Positions 1 to 7,256 of a stretch of 64,000 nucleotides of DNA are shown piece by piece. A program made the position numbers and the translations under genes. The stretch covers positions 36,517-100,516 of the forward strand of contig SFDP01000008.1 of NCBI GenBank assembly GCA_004558185.1. Direction: 5' to 3'. The notes under the pieces are model-generated. The model had not been told where the DNA came from, did not search any database, and saw nothing but the letters and a program-made list of their open reading frames with translations. The DNA comes from Lachnospiraceae bacterium (GTDB lineage Bacteria; Bacillota; Clostridia; Lachnospirales; Lachnospiraceae). The first letter of the stretch is position 1, and each line of letters starts with the position of its first letter.

Positions 1-378
1 TTGGGTGAGCCTTATTCCATTATTGGCGAGATCATGCATGGAGCCAAGCTGGGCCGTACGATTGGAATGCCTACGATTAATATTCTGCCTGAAAAAGAAA
101 AGCTATTGCCGCCTAAGGGAGTCTATTTTTCTCTTACTGATATAGGCGGAAAGGAGTACCGCAGCATTACGAATATTGGCAATAAGCCTACAGTCAGCAA
201 TGCAGATCAAATTGGAGTGGAAACCTACATTTACGAGTTCGATAAAGAGGTTTATGGAAAAACAGCAGTAGTTCAGCTATTAAAATTCAAACGTGCAGAG
301 ATGCGCTTTGAAAATCTGGAGGCTTTAAAAAATCAGATGATGGAAGATATCGATGAAGGAAGGCATTTTCACGGATAA
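1..378 (+). CDS. ribF: Riboflavin kinase domain of RibF, 3' part
   Basis: This is the C-terminal riboflavin kinase module of the bifunctional riboflavin kinase/FAD synthetase, which phosphorylates riboflavin to FMN in the cytoplasm. The window edge cuts the gene, so the adenylyltransferase half lies upstream, and the TTG at base 1 is not a real start. The visible HGAKLGRTIGMPTIN stretch fits the family's phosphate and Mg-binding motif (GxxxGRxxGxPTxN), and GVYFSLTDIGG plus NIGNKPTV fit the flavin-kinase beta barrel. The reading frame runs to a TAA at 376-378. In Firmicutes ribF commonly precedes rpsO and pnp, as here. No terminator is seen between it and the rpsO promoter. Confidence 0.93.
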   Translation: MGEPYSIIGEIMHGAKLGRTIGMPTINILPEKEKLLPPKGVYFSLTDIGGKEYRSITNIGNKPTVSNADQIGVETYIYEFDKEVYGKTAVVQLLKFKRAEMRFENLEALKNQMMEDIDEGRHFHG

Positions 379-411
379 AGGAGAAAATGCTGAAACAGGC
401 GGAATTTTTTA

Positions 412-440
412 TTTACAAGTACCTTAGCTTGTGTTAAACT
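412..440 (+). promoter_or_regulatory. Sigma-A-type promoter of rpsO
   Basis: TTTACA (412-417), a 17-base spacer, then TAAACT (435-440). The start of transcription would fall near 447, giving an rpsO leader of about 85 bases. Assigned by sequence only. Confidence 0.6.
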
Positions 441-467
441 GTATCAGTATGAATTTAGCTTATGCTC

Positions 468-493
468 AGTATGTGGAATCTCCGTCCCATACT
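468..493 (+). promoter_or_regulatory. Hairpin in rpsO leader, possible S15 autoregulatory site
   Basis: AGTATG (468-473) pairs with CATACT (488-493), with GG/CC pairs inside. It sits 23 bases before the ribosome site AAGGAGG (516-522). S15 is known to repress its own mRNA through varied leader structures in bacteria. That this hairpin is such a site is an inference; it does not closely match one specific known class to my eye. Confidence 0.35.
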
Positions 494-530
494 TAGGATA
501 AAGCGTTTAAGGAATAAGGAGGATATGAAT

Positions 531-797
531 ATGATCTCGAAAGAGAAAAAGACAGCAATCATGAAGGAGTATGCAAGATTTGAGGGTGATACAGGTTCAC
601 CGGAGGTTCAGATTGCCGTTCTGACCGCAAGGATTGCAGAGCTTACCGAGCATTTGAAGAACAACCAGAAGGATCATCATTCCAGAAGAGGTCTGTTAAA
701 AATGGTTGGTAAAAGGCGTGGTTTATTGGATTATTTAAAGAGAACCGACATTGAGGGATATCGTACACTGATTGGAAAACTAGGCATCAGAAAATAA
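531..797 (+). CDS. rpsO: Ribosomal protein S15
   Basis: S15 is a primary binder of the central domain of 16S rRNA in the 30S subunit. The protein is 88 residues, the usual length, and carries the signature features: GDTGSPEVQ near the N-terminus, [19 protein letters not shown] in the middle, and [10 protein letters not shown] towards the end. I chose ATG 531, because AAGGAGG at 516-522 is 8 bases before it; the in-frame ATG at 525 would leave only 2 bases. It has its own promoter at 412-440 and a terminator at 815-849, so it is probably transcribed mainly on its own, ahead of pnp, in the arrangement common to many bacteria. Confidence 0.98.
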   Translation: MISKEKKTAIMKEYARFEGDTGSPEVQIAVLTARIAELTEHLKNNQKDHHSRRGLLKMVGKRRGLLDYLKRTDIEGYRTLIGKLGIRK

Positions 798-814
798 GCA
801 GCAAAGAAAATAAT

Positions 815-849
815 GGGACTGTCCTTATGTTCAGGCAGTCCCTGTTTTT
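815..849 (+). terminator. Intrinsic terminator after rpsO
   Basis: GGGACTGTCC and GGCAGTCCC form a GC-rich stem, followed by TGTTTTT. It separates rpsO from pnp. Confidence 0.85.
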
Positions 850-890
850 ACATCTTCTGATGTGAAAAAGGTAACTATCCGTTAGGAAGG

Positions 891-950
891 AGGCTTCCGA
901 GACCACTGATAAGGGCAGTTATGAACCGTCTTTATCAGTAGTTTCGGGCC
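891..950 (+). promoter_or_regulatory. Long leader hairpin upstream of pnp
   Basis: CCGAGAC (897-903) pairs with GTTTCGG (941-947), and ACTGATAA (905-912) pairs perfectly with TTATCAGT (932-939), giving a stem of about 15 pairs with one mismatch. No U-run follows, so it is not a terminator. It ends about 42 bases before the pnp start. In E. coli, pnp mRNA is autoregulated through a leader stem cut by RNase III; a similar role here is an inference. Confidence 0.55.
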
Positions 951-991
951 TTTCTTGCGGATGAAAATAAAGTCAAGAAAAGGAGATAATA

Positions 992-3082
992 ATGTACAAA
1001 ACATTTACAATGGAATTAGCCGGACGCACCTTAAGCGTAGATATTGACCGGGTAGGCAAACAGGCTAATGGCTGTGCGTTTATGCACTATGGTGAGACTA
1101 CGGTACTTAGTACGGCAACTGCTTCGGAGAAACCCAGAGAAGGAATTGACTTCTTTCCCTTAAGTGTGGAATACGAGGAAAAGCTGTATGCAGTAGGTAA
1201 GATTCCAGGGGGATTCAATAAGAGAGAAGGAAAAGCAAGCGAGAATGCAGTATTGACCAGTCGTGTGATTGATCGCCCTATGCGTCCTCTTTTTCCTAAG
1301 GATTATCGTAACGATGTAACCTTAAACAATATGGTGATGAGTGTGGATCCTGAGTGCCGCCCTGAGCTGGTAGCTATGCTGGGCAGTGCTATTGCCACCT
1401 CTATTTCCGATATTCCCTTTGATGGCCCCTGCGCCACCACGCAGATTGGTCTGGTGAACGGAGAGTTCATTGTCAATCCTTCGCAGGAGCAGTGGAAGAG
1501 TGGGGACTTGAATTTAACTGTAGCCTCCACCAGTGAAAAGGTAATTATGATTGAAGCGGGTGCCAATGAAGTTCCGGAAGCAAAGATGATCGAAGCAATT
1601 TACATGGCACATGGAATCAATCAGACCATTATTGCGTTTATCAATCAGATCGTGGAAGAAGTTGGCAAACCCAAACACAGCTATACCAGTTGTGCCATCC
1701 CGGAGGAAATGTTTGCTGCCATGAAGGAAATTGTGACCCCGGAAGAAATGGAGGCAGCAGTATTTACCGATGAGAAGCAGGTGAGAGAGGAAAATATCAG
1801 AGGACTTCGTGAAAAATTAGAGGAGGCCTTTGCAGACAAGGAAGAATGGCTGGAGATGGTAGGAGAGGCTCTTTACCAGTATCAGAAAAAGACCGTTCGT
1901 AAGATGATTTTAAAGGATCATAAGAGGCCTGACGGAAGAGAGATTACACAGATTCGTCCTCTGGCTGCAGAGGTGGATTTAATTCCCCGGGTACACGGCT
2001 CTGCCATGTTTACCAGAGGACAGACTCAGATTTGTACCGTAACCACACTGGCACCTCTCTCCGAAATGCAAAGAATTGATGGTCTGGATGTGAATGAAAC
2101 CAATAAACGATATATGCATCATTATAATTTCCCGTCTTACTCAGTAGGTGAGACAAGACCCTCCAGAGGACCGGGGCGTAGAGAGATTGGCCATGGTGCA
2201 TTGGCAGAAAAGGCGCTGGTACCTGTATTGCCCAGTGAGGAAGAATTCCCCTATGCCATTCGTACCGTATCCGAAACCTTTGAATCCAATGGCTCTACCT
2301 CTCAGGCTTCTGTTTGTGCATCCTCCCTGTCCTTAATGGCAGCAGGAGTTCCTATTAAAAAAGCAGTAGCGGGAATATCCTGTGGCCTGGTTACCGGTGA
2401 TACGGATGAGGATTATATTGTACTGACAGATATTCAGGGATTGGAGGACTTCTTTGGAGATATGGACTTTAAGGTGGCCGGCACCCATGATGGAATTACG
2501 GCTATTCAGATGGACATTAAGATTCATGGTCTGACCAGACCTATTGTGGAGGAGGCTATTGCCAGGACAAAAGAGGCAAGAACCTATATCCTGAACGAGA
2601 TTATGAATCCCTGTATTGCAGCTCCAAGATCGGAGGTGGGTCCTTATGCACCCAAAATCATTTCTATTCAGATTGATCCGGAAAAGATTGGAGACGTGGT
2701 TGGGCAGAGAGGAAAAACCATCAATGAAATTATCGCCCGCACCGGCGTAAAGATTGATATCACTGATGACGGCAACGTATCCGTCTGCGGAACCGACGCA
2801 GCTATGATGGATCAGGCTGTTGAGATGATTAAGATTATCACTACCGACTTTGCAGAAGGACAGATATTTAAGGGGAAAGTGGTTAGTATCAAGGAGTTTG
2901 GTGCCTTTATTGAATTTGCACCAGGCAAGGAAGGAATGGTGCATATTTCCAAAATATGTAAGGAAAGAATCAACCATGTAGAGGATGTGCTTACCTTAGG
3001 GGATAAAGTAACCGTGGTTTGCCTTGGTAAGGACAAGATGGGAAGAATCAGCTTCTCCATGAAGGATGTTGCCCAGAGATAA
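992..3082 (+). CDS. pnp: Polyribonucleotide nucleotidyltransferase (PNPase)
   Basis: PNPase is a trimeric, phosphate-dependent 3'-5' exoribonuclease of mRNA turnover. The 696-residue protein has the full architecture: first RNase PH domain (about 10-140), helical linker, second RNase PH domain (about 310-460), a KH domain with the GQRGK loop near residue 570, and an S1 domain (about 620-690) with GAFIEFAPGKEGMVHISK. FTRGQTQ and RRREIGHG-type segments of the second core are intact. The start ATG 992 is preceded by AAAGGAG at good spacing. The leader holds a long hairpin (891-950) that may be used for autoregulation. A bidirectional terminator (3107-3145) ends the gene. Confidence 0.98.
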   Translation: MYKTFTMELAGRTLSVDIDRVGKQANGCAFMHYGETTVLSTATASEKPREGIDFFPLSVEYEEKLYAVGKIPGGFNKREGKASENAVLTSRVIDRPMRPLFPKDYRNDVTLNNMVMSVDPECRPELVAMLGSAIATSISDIPFDGPCATTQIGLVNGEFIVNPSQEQWKSGDLNLTVASTSEKVIMIEAGANEVPEAKMIEAIYMAHGINQTIIAFINQIVEEVGKPKHSYTSCAIPEEMFAAMKEIVTPEEMEAAVFTDEKQVREENIRGLREKLEEAFADKEEWLEMVGEALYQYQKKTVRKMILKDHKRPDGREITQIRPLAAEVDLIPRVHGSAMFTRGQTQICTVTTLAPLSEMQRIDGLDVNETNKRYMHHYNFPSYSVGETRPSRGPGRREIGHGALAEKALVPVLPSEEEFPYAIRTVSETFESNGSTSQASVCASSLSLMAAGVPIKKAVAGISCGLVTGDTDEDYIVLTDIQGLEDFFGDMDFKVAGTHDGITAIQMDIKIHGLTRPIVEEAIARTKEARTYILNEIMNPCIAAPRSEVGPYAPKIISIQIDPEKIGDVVGQRGKTINEIIARTGVKIDITDDGNVSVCGTDAAMMDQAVEMIKIITTDFAEGQIFKGKVVSIKEFGAFIEFAPGKEGMVHISKICKERINHVEDVLTLGDKVTVVCLGKDKMGRISFSMKDVAQR

Positions 3083-3106
3083 AATACAAATTAATACAGT
3101 AAGGAA

Positions 3107-3145
3107 ATAAAAAAAGGCCTGCCCCATAAAGGGGTGGCCTTTTTT
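3107..3145. terminator. Bidirectional terminator between pnp and the glycyl-radical gene
   Basis: An A-run, then GGCC-TGCCCC, loop ATAAA, GGGG-TGGCC and a T-run of six. The A-run and T-run on either side let it serve both convergent genes. Confidence 0.88.
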
Positions 3146-3186
3146 CTATGCAGAACTTTTTATTACTGCAAAACGGATACTAACTT

Positions 3187-3429
3187 CTATACCGCTTCAT
3201 GGAAGGTACGATTGATCACGTCGGTCTGCTGTTCGGGAGTTAACTTAATAAAGTTAACCGCATATCCGGATACACGGATGGTGAGCTGAGGATATTTCTC
3301 AGGATGCTTCTGTGCATCTAAAAGAGTATCACGGTTTAACACGTTTACATTCAAATGGTGACCACCCTTAGATGCATAGCCATCCAGTAAGGATATTAAA
3401 TTGTCAATCTGCTGCGTATTCGTGGTCAT
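3187..3429 (-). CDS. grcA: Autonomous glycyl-radical cofactor protein (PFL C-terminal domain)
   Basis: This 80-residue protein matches the last segment of pyruvate formate-lyase: RVSGYAVNF contains the glycine that carries the radical, followed by [16 protein letters not shown], the usual end of the family. The N-terminal 45 residues resemble the PFL region just before that motif ([15 protein letters not shown]). It lacks the catalytic barrel and the active-site cysteines, so it cannot act alone. YfiD/GrcA of E. coli restores activity to PFL cut by oxygen; the same repair role is the likely one here. It is shorter than E. coli GrcA (127 residues). The start ATG 3429 follows AGGAGG. No pfl gene or activase is nearby. 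Confidence 0.85.
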   Translation of the reverse strand: MTTNTQQIDNLISLLDGYASKGGHHLNVNVLNRDTLLDAQKHPEKYPQLTIRVSGYAVNFIKLTPEQQTDVINRTFHEAV

Positions 3430-3446
3430 AAAAAATCCTCCTAAAA

Positions 3447-3466
3447 TTGTATTTTTTCAAATACAA
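3447..3466. promoter_or_regulatory. Inverted repeat before the grcA ribosome site
   Basis: TTGTATTT, four bases, AAATACAA: a perfect 8-bp inverted repeat between promoter and AGGAGG of the minus-strand gene. It could be an operator or an mRNA stabiliser. A second small palindrome, GTAATGATTAC on the minus strand, lies just upstream. Confidence 0.4.
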
Positions 3467-3499
3467 AACAGTAATCATTACTATTTTATATTTGACATT

Positions 3500-3528
3500 A
3501 TATTAACATTCTCTTGGGACTTTGTAAA
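3500..3528 (-). promoter_or_regulatory. Sigma-A-type promoter of grcA
   Basis: On the minus strand, TTTACA (3528-3523), 17 bases, TAATAT (3505-3500). Confidence 0.65.
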
Positions 3529-3575
3529 GCAACAAATGGAAGAAAAATTGTATTAAATCAGATGCAGAAAAGTTA

Positions 3576-3603
3576 GCATATCCCAAAAGGGTTTTCATAT
3601 ATT
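3576..3603 (+). promoter_or_regulatory. Candidate sigma-E promoter of the spoIIIA operon
   Basis: GCATAT (3576-3581), a 14-base spacer, then CATATATT (3596-3603). This fits the sigma-E pattern (kCATATT with CATACAAT-like -10). In known spore formers spoIIIA is transcribed in the mother cell by sigma-E. Position, 41 bases before the start, is suitable. Confidence 0.6.
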
Positions 3604-3643
3604 TAGATAAGGAGGACAAAGGTTAAATAAAATGGAGGAGACA

Positions 3644-4576
3644 ATGGAAGAAAGAAAGCAACTGATTAAGAATTTTCCCCTGGCCGGAAGAGCATTCTGG
3701 GAAAAGCTGACGGAAAAGACTGATCTGCTTGAAGAAATTCGAATAAGAGCAGACAAGCCGCTGATCATACGGGAACGAAACGGGGAATGGTATGCTGACC
3801 AGGAGGGAAGATGGATAAAGGAGCCGGGTAAAGCCAGAAGCATGACCTATAAAGAGATTCAGGAGCTGGTAGATTACTGGTGTAAGGATTCACGCTATGC
3901 GTTTCAGAAGGAGCTGAAGGGCGGTTATCTGACCATAAGAGGAGGGCATCGTATTGGACTATGCGGAGAGATAGTTATTGGAGAAGAAGGGAGAATACAA
4001 ACAGTAAAAAATATTTCCAGTCTGAATATCAGAATTGCTCATCAATGCAAACAGGCGGCAGCAAATATTCTTCCATATTTATATGAGGGAGACAGGCTGC
4101 AAAGTACATTACTCATCTCCCCTCCGGGAGCAGGAAAAACGACCCTCCTGAGAGATCTGATTCGCAGAGTATCCGATGGCAATGTATATGCACAGGGTAA
4201 GGTGGTAGGACTGGTGGATGAAAGAGGGGAAATTGCTGCCTGCTATCAGGGGATTCCCCAATTGGATGTGGGATTGCGGACAGATGTTTTGGATGGATGT
4301 CCCAAGGCGGCGGGAATGATCCGGCTGCTTCGCTCCATGGGACCGCAGGTGATTGCGGTAGACGAGCTGGGCAGTGCCAAGGAAGTGAAGGCTCTGCTCA
4401 AGCTGGCCGGCTGCGGCTGCAGTATATTGGCGACCATCCACGGGAACAACATGGAAGAAGTAAAAAGGAGAAGACTGTTTCGCAGTCTATGGGAGGAAGG
4501 AATCTTTGGAAGAATACTGATCCTGGAAAGAAAGGCAGGAGAGTTCTGCAGCTATTTATATGAGGAGGAGGAATAG
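3644..4576 (+). CDS. spoIIIAA: Stage III sporulation protein AA, ATPase
   Basis: SpoIIIAA is the mother-cell ATPase of the SpoIIIA-SpoIIQ 'feeding tube', a secretion-like complex linking mother cell and forespore. Walker A is SPPGAGKTTLL near residue 160. LVDERGE and VIAVDELG follow as the switch and Walker B regions, as in the type II/IV secretion ATPase relatives. Length is 310 residues, normal for the family. I preferred ATG 3644 over the in-frame ATG 3632: GGAGGAG at 3634-3640 sits right before 3644. It is the first gene of an eight-gene operon with tight junctions, under the sigma-E-like promoter at 3576-3603. Confidence 0.97.
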   Translation: MEERKQLIKNFPLAGRAFWEKLTEKTDLLEEIRIRADKPLIIRERNGEWYADQEGRWIKEPGKARSMTYKEIQELVDYWCKDSRYAFQKELKGGYLTIRGGHRIGLCGEIVIGEEGRIQTVKNISSLNIRIAHQCKQAAANILPYLYEGDRLQSTLLISPPGAGKTTLLRDLIRRVSDGNVYAQGKVVGLVDERGEIAACYQGIPQLDVGLRTDVLDGCPKAAGMIRLLRSMGPQVIAVDELGSAKEVKALLKLAGCGCSILATIHGNNMEEVKRRRLFRSLWEEGIFGRILILERKAGEFCSYLYEEEE

Positions 4577-4577
4577 C

Positions 4578-5096
4578 TTGCTGGATTTGTTGGGGGGAGT
4601 ATTAGTAATAGGAGGAATGACCGGCTTTGGTTTCCTCTATCTGGAAAAGGGGCAAAGACGAGTGGAAGAGCTTAAGAGGCTGGCGTATCTTTTTAAATTA
4701 TTAAAGAGCGAAATAACTTTTAAGAAACAGCCTTTACCATTTGCCTGCAGAGCTTCAGGAGAAAAAATCAGGGAAAGAGAAGGGAGAATTCTGGAGGCAA
4801 TAGCAGGAGACATGGAGGAAGGGAACGGGATGAGCTTCAGAGAAATCTGGAGGAGCAGATGGAAGGAACAGCTACAGCTTTCGATGCTATCGGAGTATGA
4901 GAAAAATAAGGTACTTGAATTTTCTTCCTTTGTCGGGTATGAGGAAGAGACCCTGCAGGAAAATATGATGGAATGCCAGGTGGAAGAATTTACACTGCTG
5001 GCAGAAAAGGTAAGAGATGAACTGGAGAAGAAGAAAAGAGTTGTCTTACTGCTAAGCTCCTGTACGGGGATTCTGTTTGTTCTGATTCTCTTATGA
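4578..5096 (+). CDS. spoIIIAB: Stage III sporulation protein AB
   Basis: SpoIIIAB is a membrane-anchored partner of the SpoIIIA complex, related in fold to GspF-type proteins. The protein has an N-terminal membrane segment (LGGVLVIGGMTGFGFLYL), a soluble helical core and a C-terminal membrane segment (VVLLLSSCTGILFVLILL). The start is probably TTG 4578: the strong site AGGAGGAGG (4563-4571) lies 6 bases before it, while ATG 4560 has no ribosome site. From TTG the protein is 172 residues, very close to the B. subtilis protein (about 171). The gene begins one base after the spoIIIAA stop, so the two are translationally coupled. Confidence 0.92.
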   Translation: MLDLLGGVLVIGGMTGFGFLYLEKGQRRVEELKRLAYLFKLLKSEITFKKQPLPFACRASGEKIREREGRILEAIAGDMEEGNGMSFREIWRSRWKEQLQLSMLSEYEKNKVLEFSSFVGYEEETLQENMMECQVEEFTLLAEKVRDELEKKKRVVLLLSSCTGILFVLILL

Positions 5097-5109
5097 AAAG
5101 GAGCCAGTG

Positions 5110-5304
5110 ATGGAAGTTGGATTAATCTTTAAAATAGCAGCAGTAGGAATTCTGATTACTATTCTTGGACAGGTTTTGAAATACAGCGGAAGGGAGGAGC
5201 ACGCCTTTTTGATCTCATTGGCGGGGCTGATATTGGTATTATCCTGGATTCTTCCCCATATTTATGCCCTGTTCCAGTCTATACAGAGCCTCTTTCAACT
5301 GTAA
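5110..5304 (+). CDS. spoIIIAC: Stage III sporulation protein AC
   Basis: A 64-residue membrane protein with two predicted helices (IFKIAAVGILITILGQVL and AFLISLAGLILVLSWIL), the usual shape of SpoIIIAC, a small channel component of the SpoIIIA complex. The ribosome site AAGGAG stands before ATG 5110; a GTG one codon upstream is less likely. Typical families measure 65-68 residues. It lies between spoIIIAB and spoIIIAD in the canonical order. Confidence 0.93.
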   Translation: MEVGLIFKIAAVGILITILGQVLKYSGREEHAFLISLAGLILVLSWILPHIYALFQSIQSLFQL

Positions 5305-5367
5305 AGGAATTCAAGCTGCTTCGATGACAGAATAACGGGAAACGTTAAATAAATTGTGGGGGAATCA

Positions 5368-5754
5368 ATGAATATTCTTCAAATTGCTGTAATTGCGATC
5401 TTAGGAGTAATTGCAGCCGTTATTTTAAAAAGCTATAAGCCGGAATTTGGAATGTTTTTTATCATTGCTCTTTCTTTTTTATTTCTGGGACAGGGAATCC
5501 GCCTTATGTCAGAAGTAAAAACAGAATTAGAAGTAGTTCAATCCTTTTATCGGGAAAATCAATACTACTATAAGCTTCTGTTTAAGCTTATCGGAATCAC
5601 CTATTTATGTGAATTTACCTCCGGTATTTGTAAAGATGCAGGTTATCAGTCAATAGCAGCTCAGGTAGAATTGATGGGGAAAATGCTGATTCTGGTTTCC
5701 GGTATGCCGGTACTGTTAACGATGATAGAAACCTTATGGAAATATGAAATTTAG
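5368..5754 (+). CDS. spoIIIAD: Stage III sporulation protein AD
   Basis: SpoIIIAD is a multi-pass membrane protein (128 residues here) of the SpoIIIA complex. Hydrophobic stretches are MNILQIAVIAILGVIAAVIL, FGMFFIIALSFLFLGQG, and LMGKMLILVSGMPVLLTMI. GVTYLCEF-like residues (GITYLCEFTSGICKDAGY) are the conserved family motif. ATG 5368 is preceded by GGGGG; the in-frame upstream GTG at 5356 lies within this same G-run. Canonical position after spoIIIAC with a 63-base gap. Confidence 0.93.
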   Translation: MNILQIAVIAILGVIAAVILKSYKPEFGMFFIIALSFLFLGQGIRLMSEVKTELEVVQSFYRENQYYYKLLFKLIGITYLCEFTSGICKDAGYQSIAAQVELMGKMLILVSGMPVLLTMIETLWKYEI

Positions 5755-5762
5755 GGGGAAAA

Positions 5763-6821
5763 ATGGGTCTGGAGGAAGTATATGACAGACTGCAGTGGGT
5801 AGAACTGGAAAGGCAGCTGCAGACTTTTTATCCACAGTGGGACATTTCCCTCTGGCAATTGATAAAAATGGTTATTCAGGGCAGAGGGATGGAAGCCATC
5901 CGACAGGTATTTGGGCAGCTTCAGGAAAATCTGCTGATGGAATGGGGGAATTGGAAAAATATCTGGATTACGGTAATAATCGTAATCTTATTATCTGCCA
6001 TATTTGCTGCTTTTAAGGATACTTTTCAAAACAAGCAAATGGCAGAGATCGCCTTCCATATTAATTATTTAATCCTGATTATATTATTTTCCGGTGTGTT
6101 TCAGCGTGTATTGAAAACGGGGGAAGTAACTCTGAATAATATTGAGGAATTTATGCGGCTTTTCTTTCCTGCCTATTTTATGACCTTGGGAATCGCAGCG
6201 GGTACGGCTACCGGATTGGTCTATTACCAGTTGGCCTGTATGGTGATTTACGGAGTGGAGCTTTTATTGAAAGCAATCCTGCTTCCTTTCATCAGCGGAT
6301 ATATGCTGTTTACCATTATGAATGGAGTATGGGGAGAGGAGCGGCTGGAGCTTTTACTGGAGCTGCTGAAGAAAGGAATAAAAACCTCATTAAAATTGCT
6401 TATGGGAATATTGACCGGTGCCAGTCTTATACAATCCATGATAACGCCAGTTATTGAACAGGTAAAAACCGAAGCGGCATATAAAGCGGTAGAGGCACTT
6501 CCGGGAGTGGGAGAATTGTCCGAAGGGGTAATGAGGCTGTGGTTGGGAAGTGCGGTGCTGATTAAAAACAGTGTGGGAATAATCAGCTGTCTGCTGCTGC
6601 TGGGAATTACCCTGATTCCTCTGCTGAAAATTGCGGCTGCAGGTTGTATGCTGAAGCTGATTGCAGCAATATTGGGGATGGTGGGGGATAAAAGAATGAT
6701 ACATTTTACCAATCATGTAGGAGATGGAATCCTGCTTCTTCTCAATACAGTAGCGCATGGTATTTTATTCTTCCTGGTATTGATTGCCATTACGGCTTAT
6801 AGTACGAATGGGGGATTATAG
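5763..6821 (+). CDS. spoIIIAE: Stage III sporulation protein AE
   Basis: SpoIIIAE is the large multi-pass membrane protein of the SpoIIIA complex, needed for sigma-G activity in the forespore. Several membrane segments are visible from about residue 75 onward (WITVIIVILLSAIFAAF and others), ending in ILLLLNTVAHGILFFLVLIAI. At 352 residues it is shorter than the B. subtilis protein (about 399) and starts without an obvious cleavable signal peptide, which many homologues have. The start ATG 5763 follows AGGGGG directly after the spoIIIAD stop, so the short N-terminus seems real and not a mis-set start. A perfect hairpin (6824-6853) follows the stop. Confidence 0.92.
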   Translation: MGLEEVYDRLQWVELERQLQTFYPQWDISLWQLIKMVIQGRGMEAIRQVFGQLQENLLMEWGNWKNIWITVIIVILLSAIFAAFKDTFQNKQMAEIAFHINYLILIILFSGVFQRVLKTGEVTLNNIEEFMRLFFPAYFMTLGIAAGTATGLVYYQLACMVIYGVELLLKAILLPFISGYMLFTIMNGVWGEERLELLLELLKKGIKTSLKLLMGILTGASLIQSMITPVIEQVKTEAAYKAVEALPGVGELSEGVMRLWLGSAVLIKNSVGIISCLLLLGITLIPLLKIAAAGCMLKLIAAILGMVGDKRMIHFTNHVGDGILLLLNTVAHGILFFLVLIAITAYSTNGGL

Positions 6822-6823
6822 TC

Positions 6824-6853
6824 TGAAAAATAAGCTCGATAGCTTATTTTTCA
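6824..6853. terminator. Perfect hairpin between spoIIIAE and spoIIIAF
   Basis: TGAAAAATAAGCT, loop CGAT, AGCTTATTTTTCA: 13 perfect pairs with A-run and T-run ends, so terminator-like on both strands. The stem is AT-rich, so termination would be partial at best. It could lower expression of spoIIIAF-AH relative to AA-AE or protect a processed 3' end. Confidence 0.5.
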
Positions 6854-6872
6854 CTTCGGAATGGGGATTAGA

Positions 6873-7256
6873 ATGGCTGAAATATTCATTCATCTGGTTA
6901 AGCAGATGGTTATTTTTCTGATTGCAGGACAGACGATCCTTCACTTCGGCATAGGAAGGCAATATGAACGGTATGTCAGGCTGATCCTTTCCCTTATGCT
7001 GGTGACCCAGCTTTTGTCGGCAGCGGTAAGTATTCTGCCTGCCGGACAGGAGCTTGATATTTGGGGTTCGGGAAAGGGAATAAGGGAATCCTTTAGATCG
7101 GGTTGGGAGGATAATATGGAGCAGTTTGAGAAAAAGCTCTATCAAAAGCAGGAGGAGCTGGAGGATTGGCAGAAGAGGAAGATGCAAGAGACGAGTGAAG
7201 AAGAATCAATGAAGGATAGCAGACAAATTAAGGTAGAGGAAATAACAATTCAATGA
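6873..7256 (+). CDS. spoIIIAF: Stage III sporulation protein AF
   Basis: SpoIIIAF has two N-terminal membrane helices followed by a soluble ring-building domain facing the intermembrane space. Here the helices are about residues 3-22 (FIHLVKQMVIFLIAGQTILH) and 32-55 (LILSLMLVTQLLSAAVSIL), preceding a charged, coiled C-terminal part. The protein is 127 residues from ATG 6873, shorter than many homologues (about 200), so the C-terminal domain is reduced. ATG 6861 is an alternative in-frame start. It overlaps spoIIIAG by 4 bases (ATGA type). Confidence 0.85.
   Translation: MAEIFIHLVKQMVIFLIAGQTILHFGIGRQYERYVRLILSLMLVTQLLSAAVSILPAGQELDIWGSGKGIRESFRSGWEDNMEQFEKKLYQKQEELEDWQKRKMQETSEEESMKDSRQIKVEEITIQ

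Noticed and set aside
2333..2977. Long antisense frame within pnp
   Set aside because: No ribosome site or family match; a shadow of the pnp reading frame.
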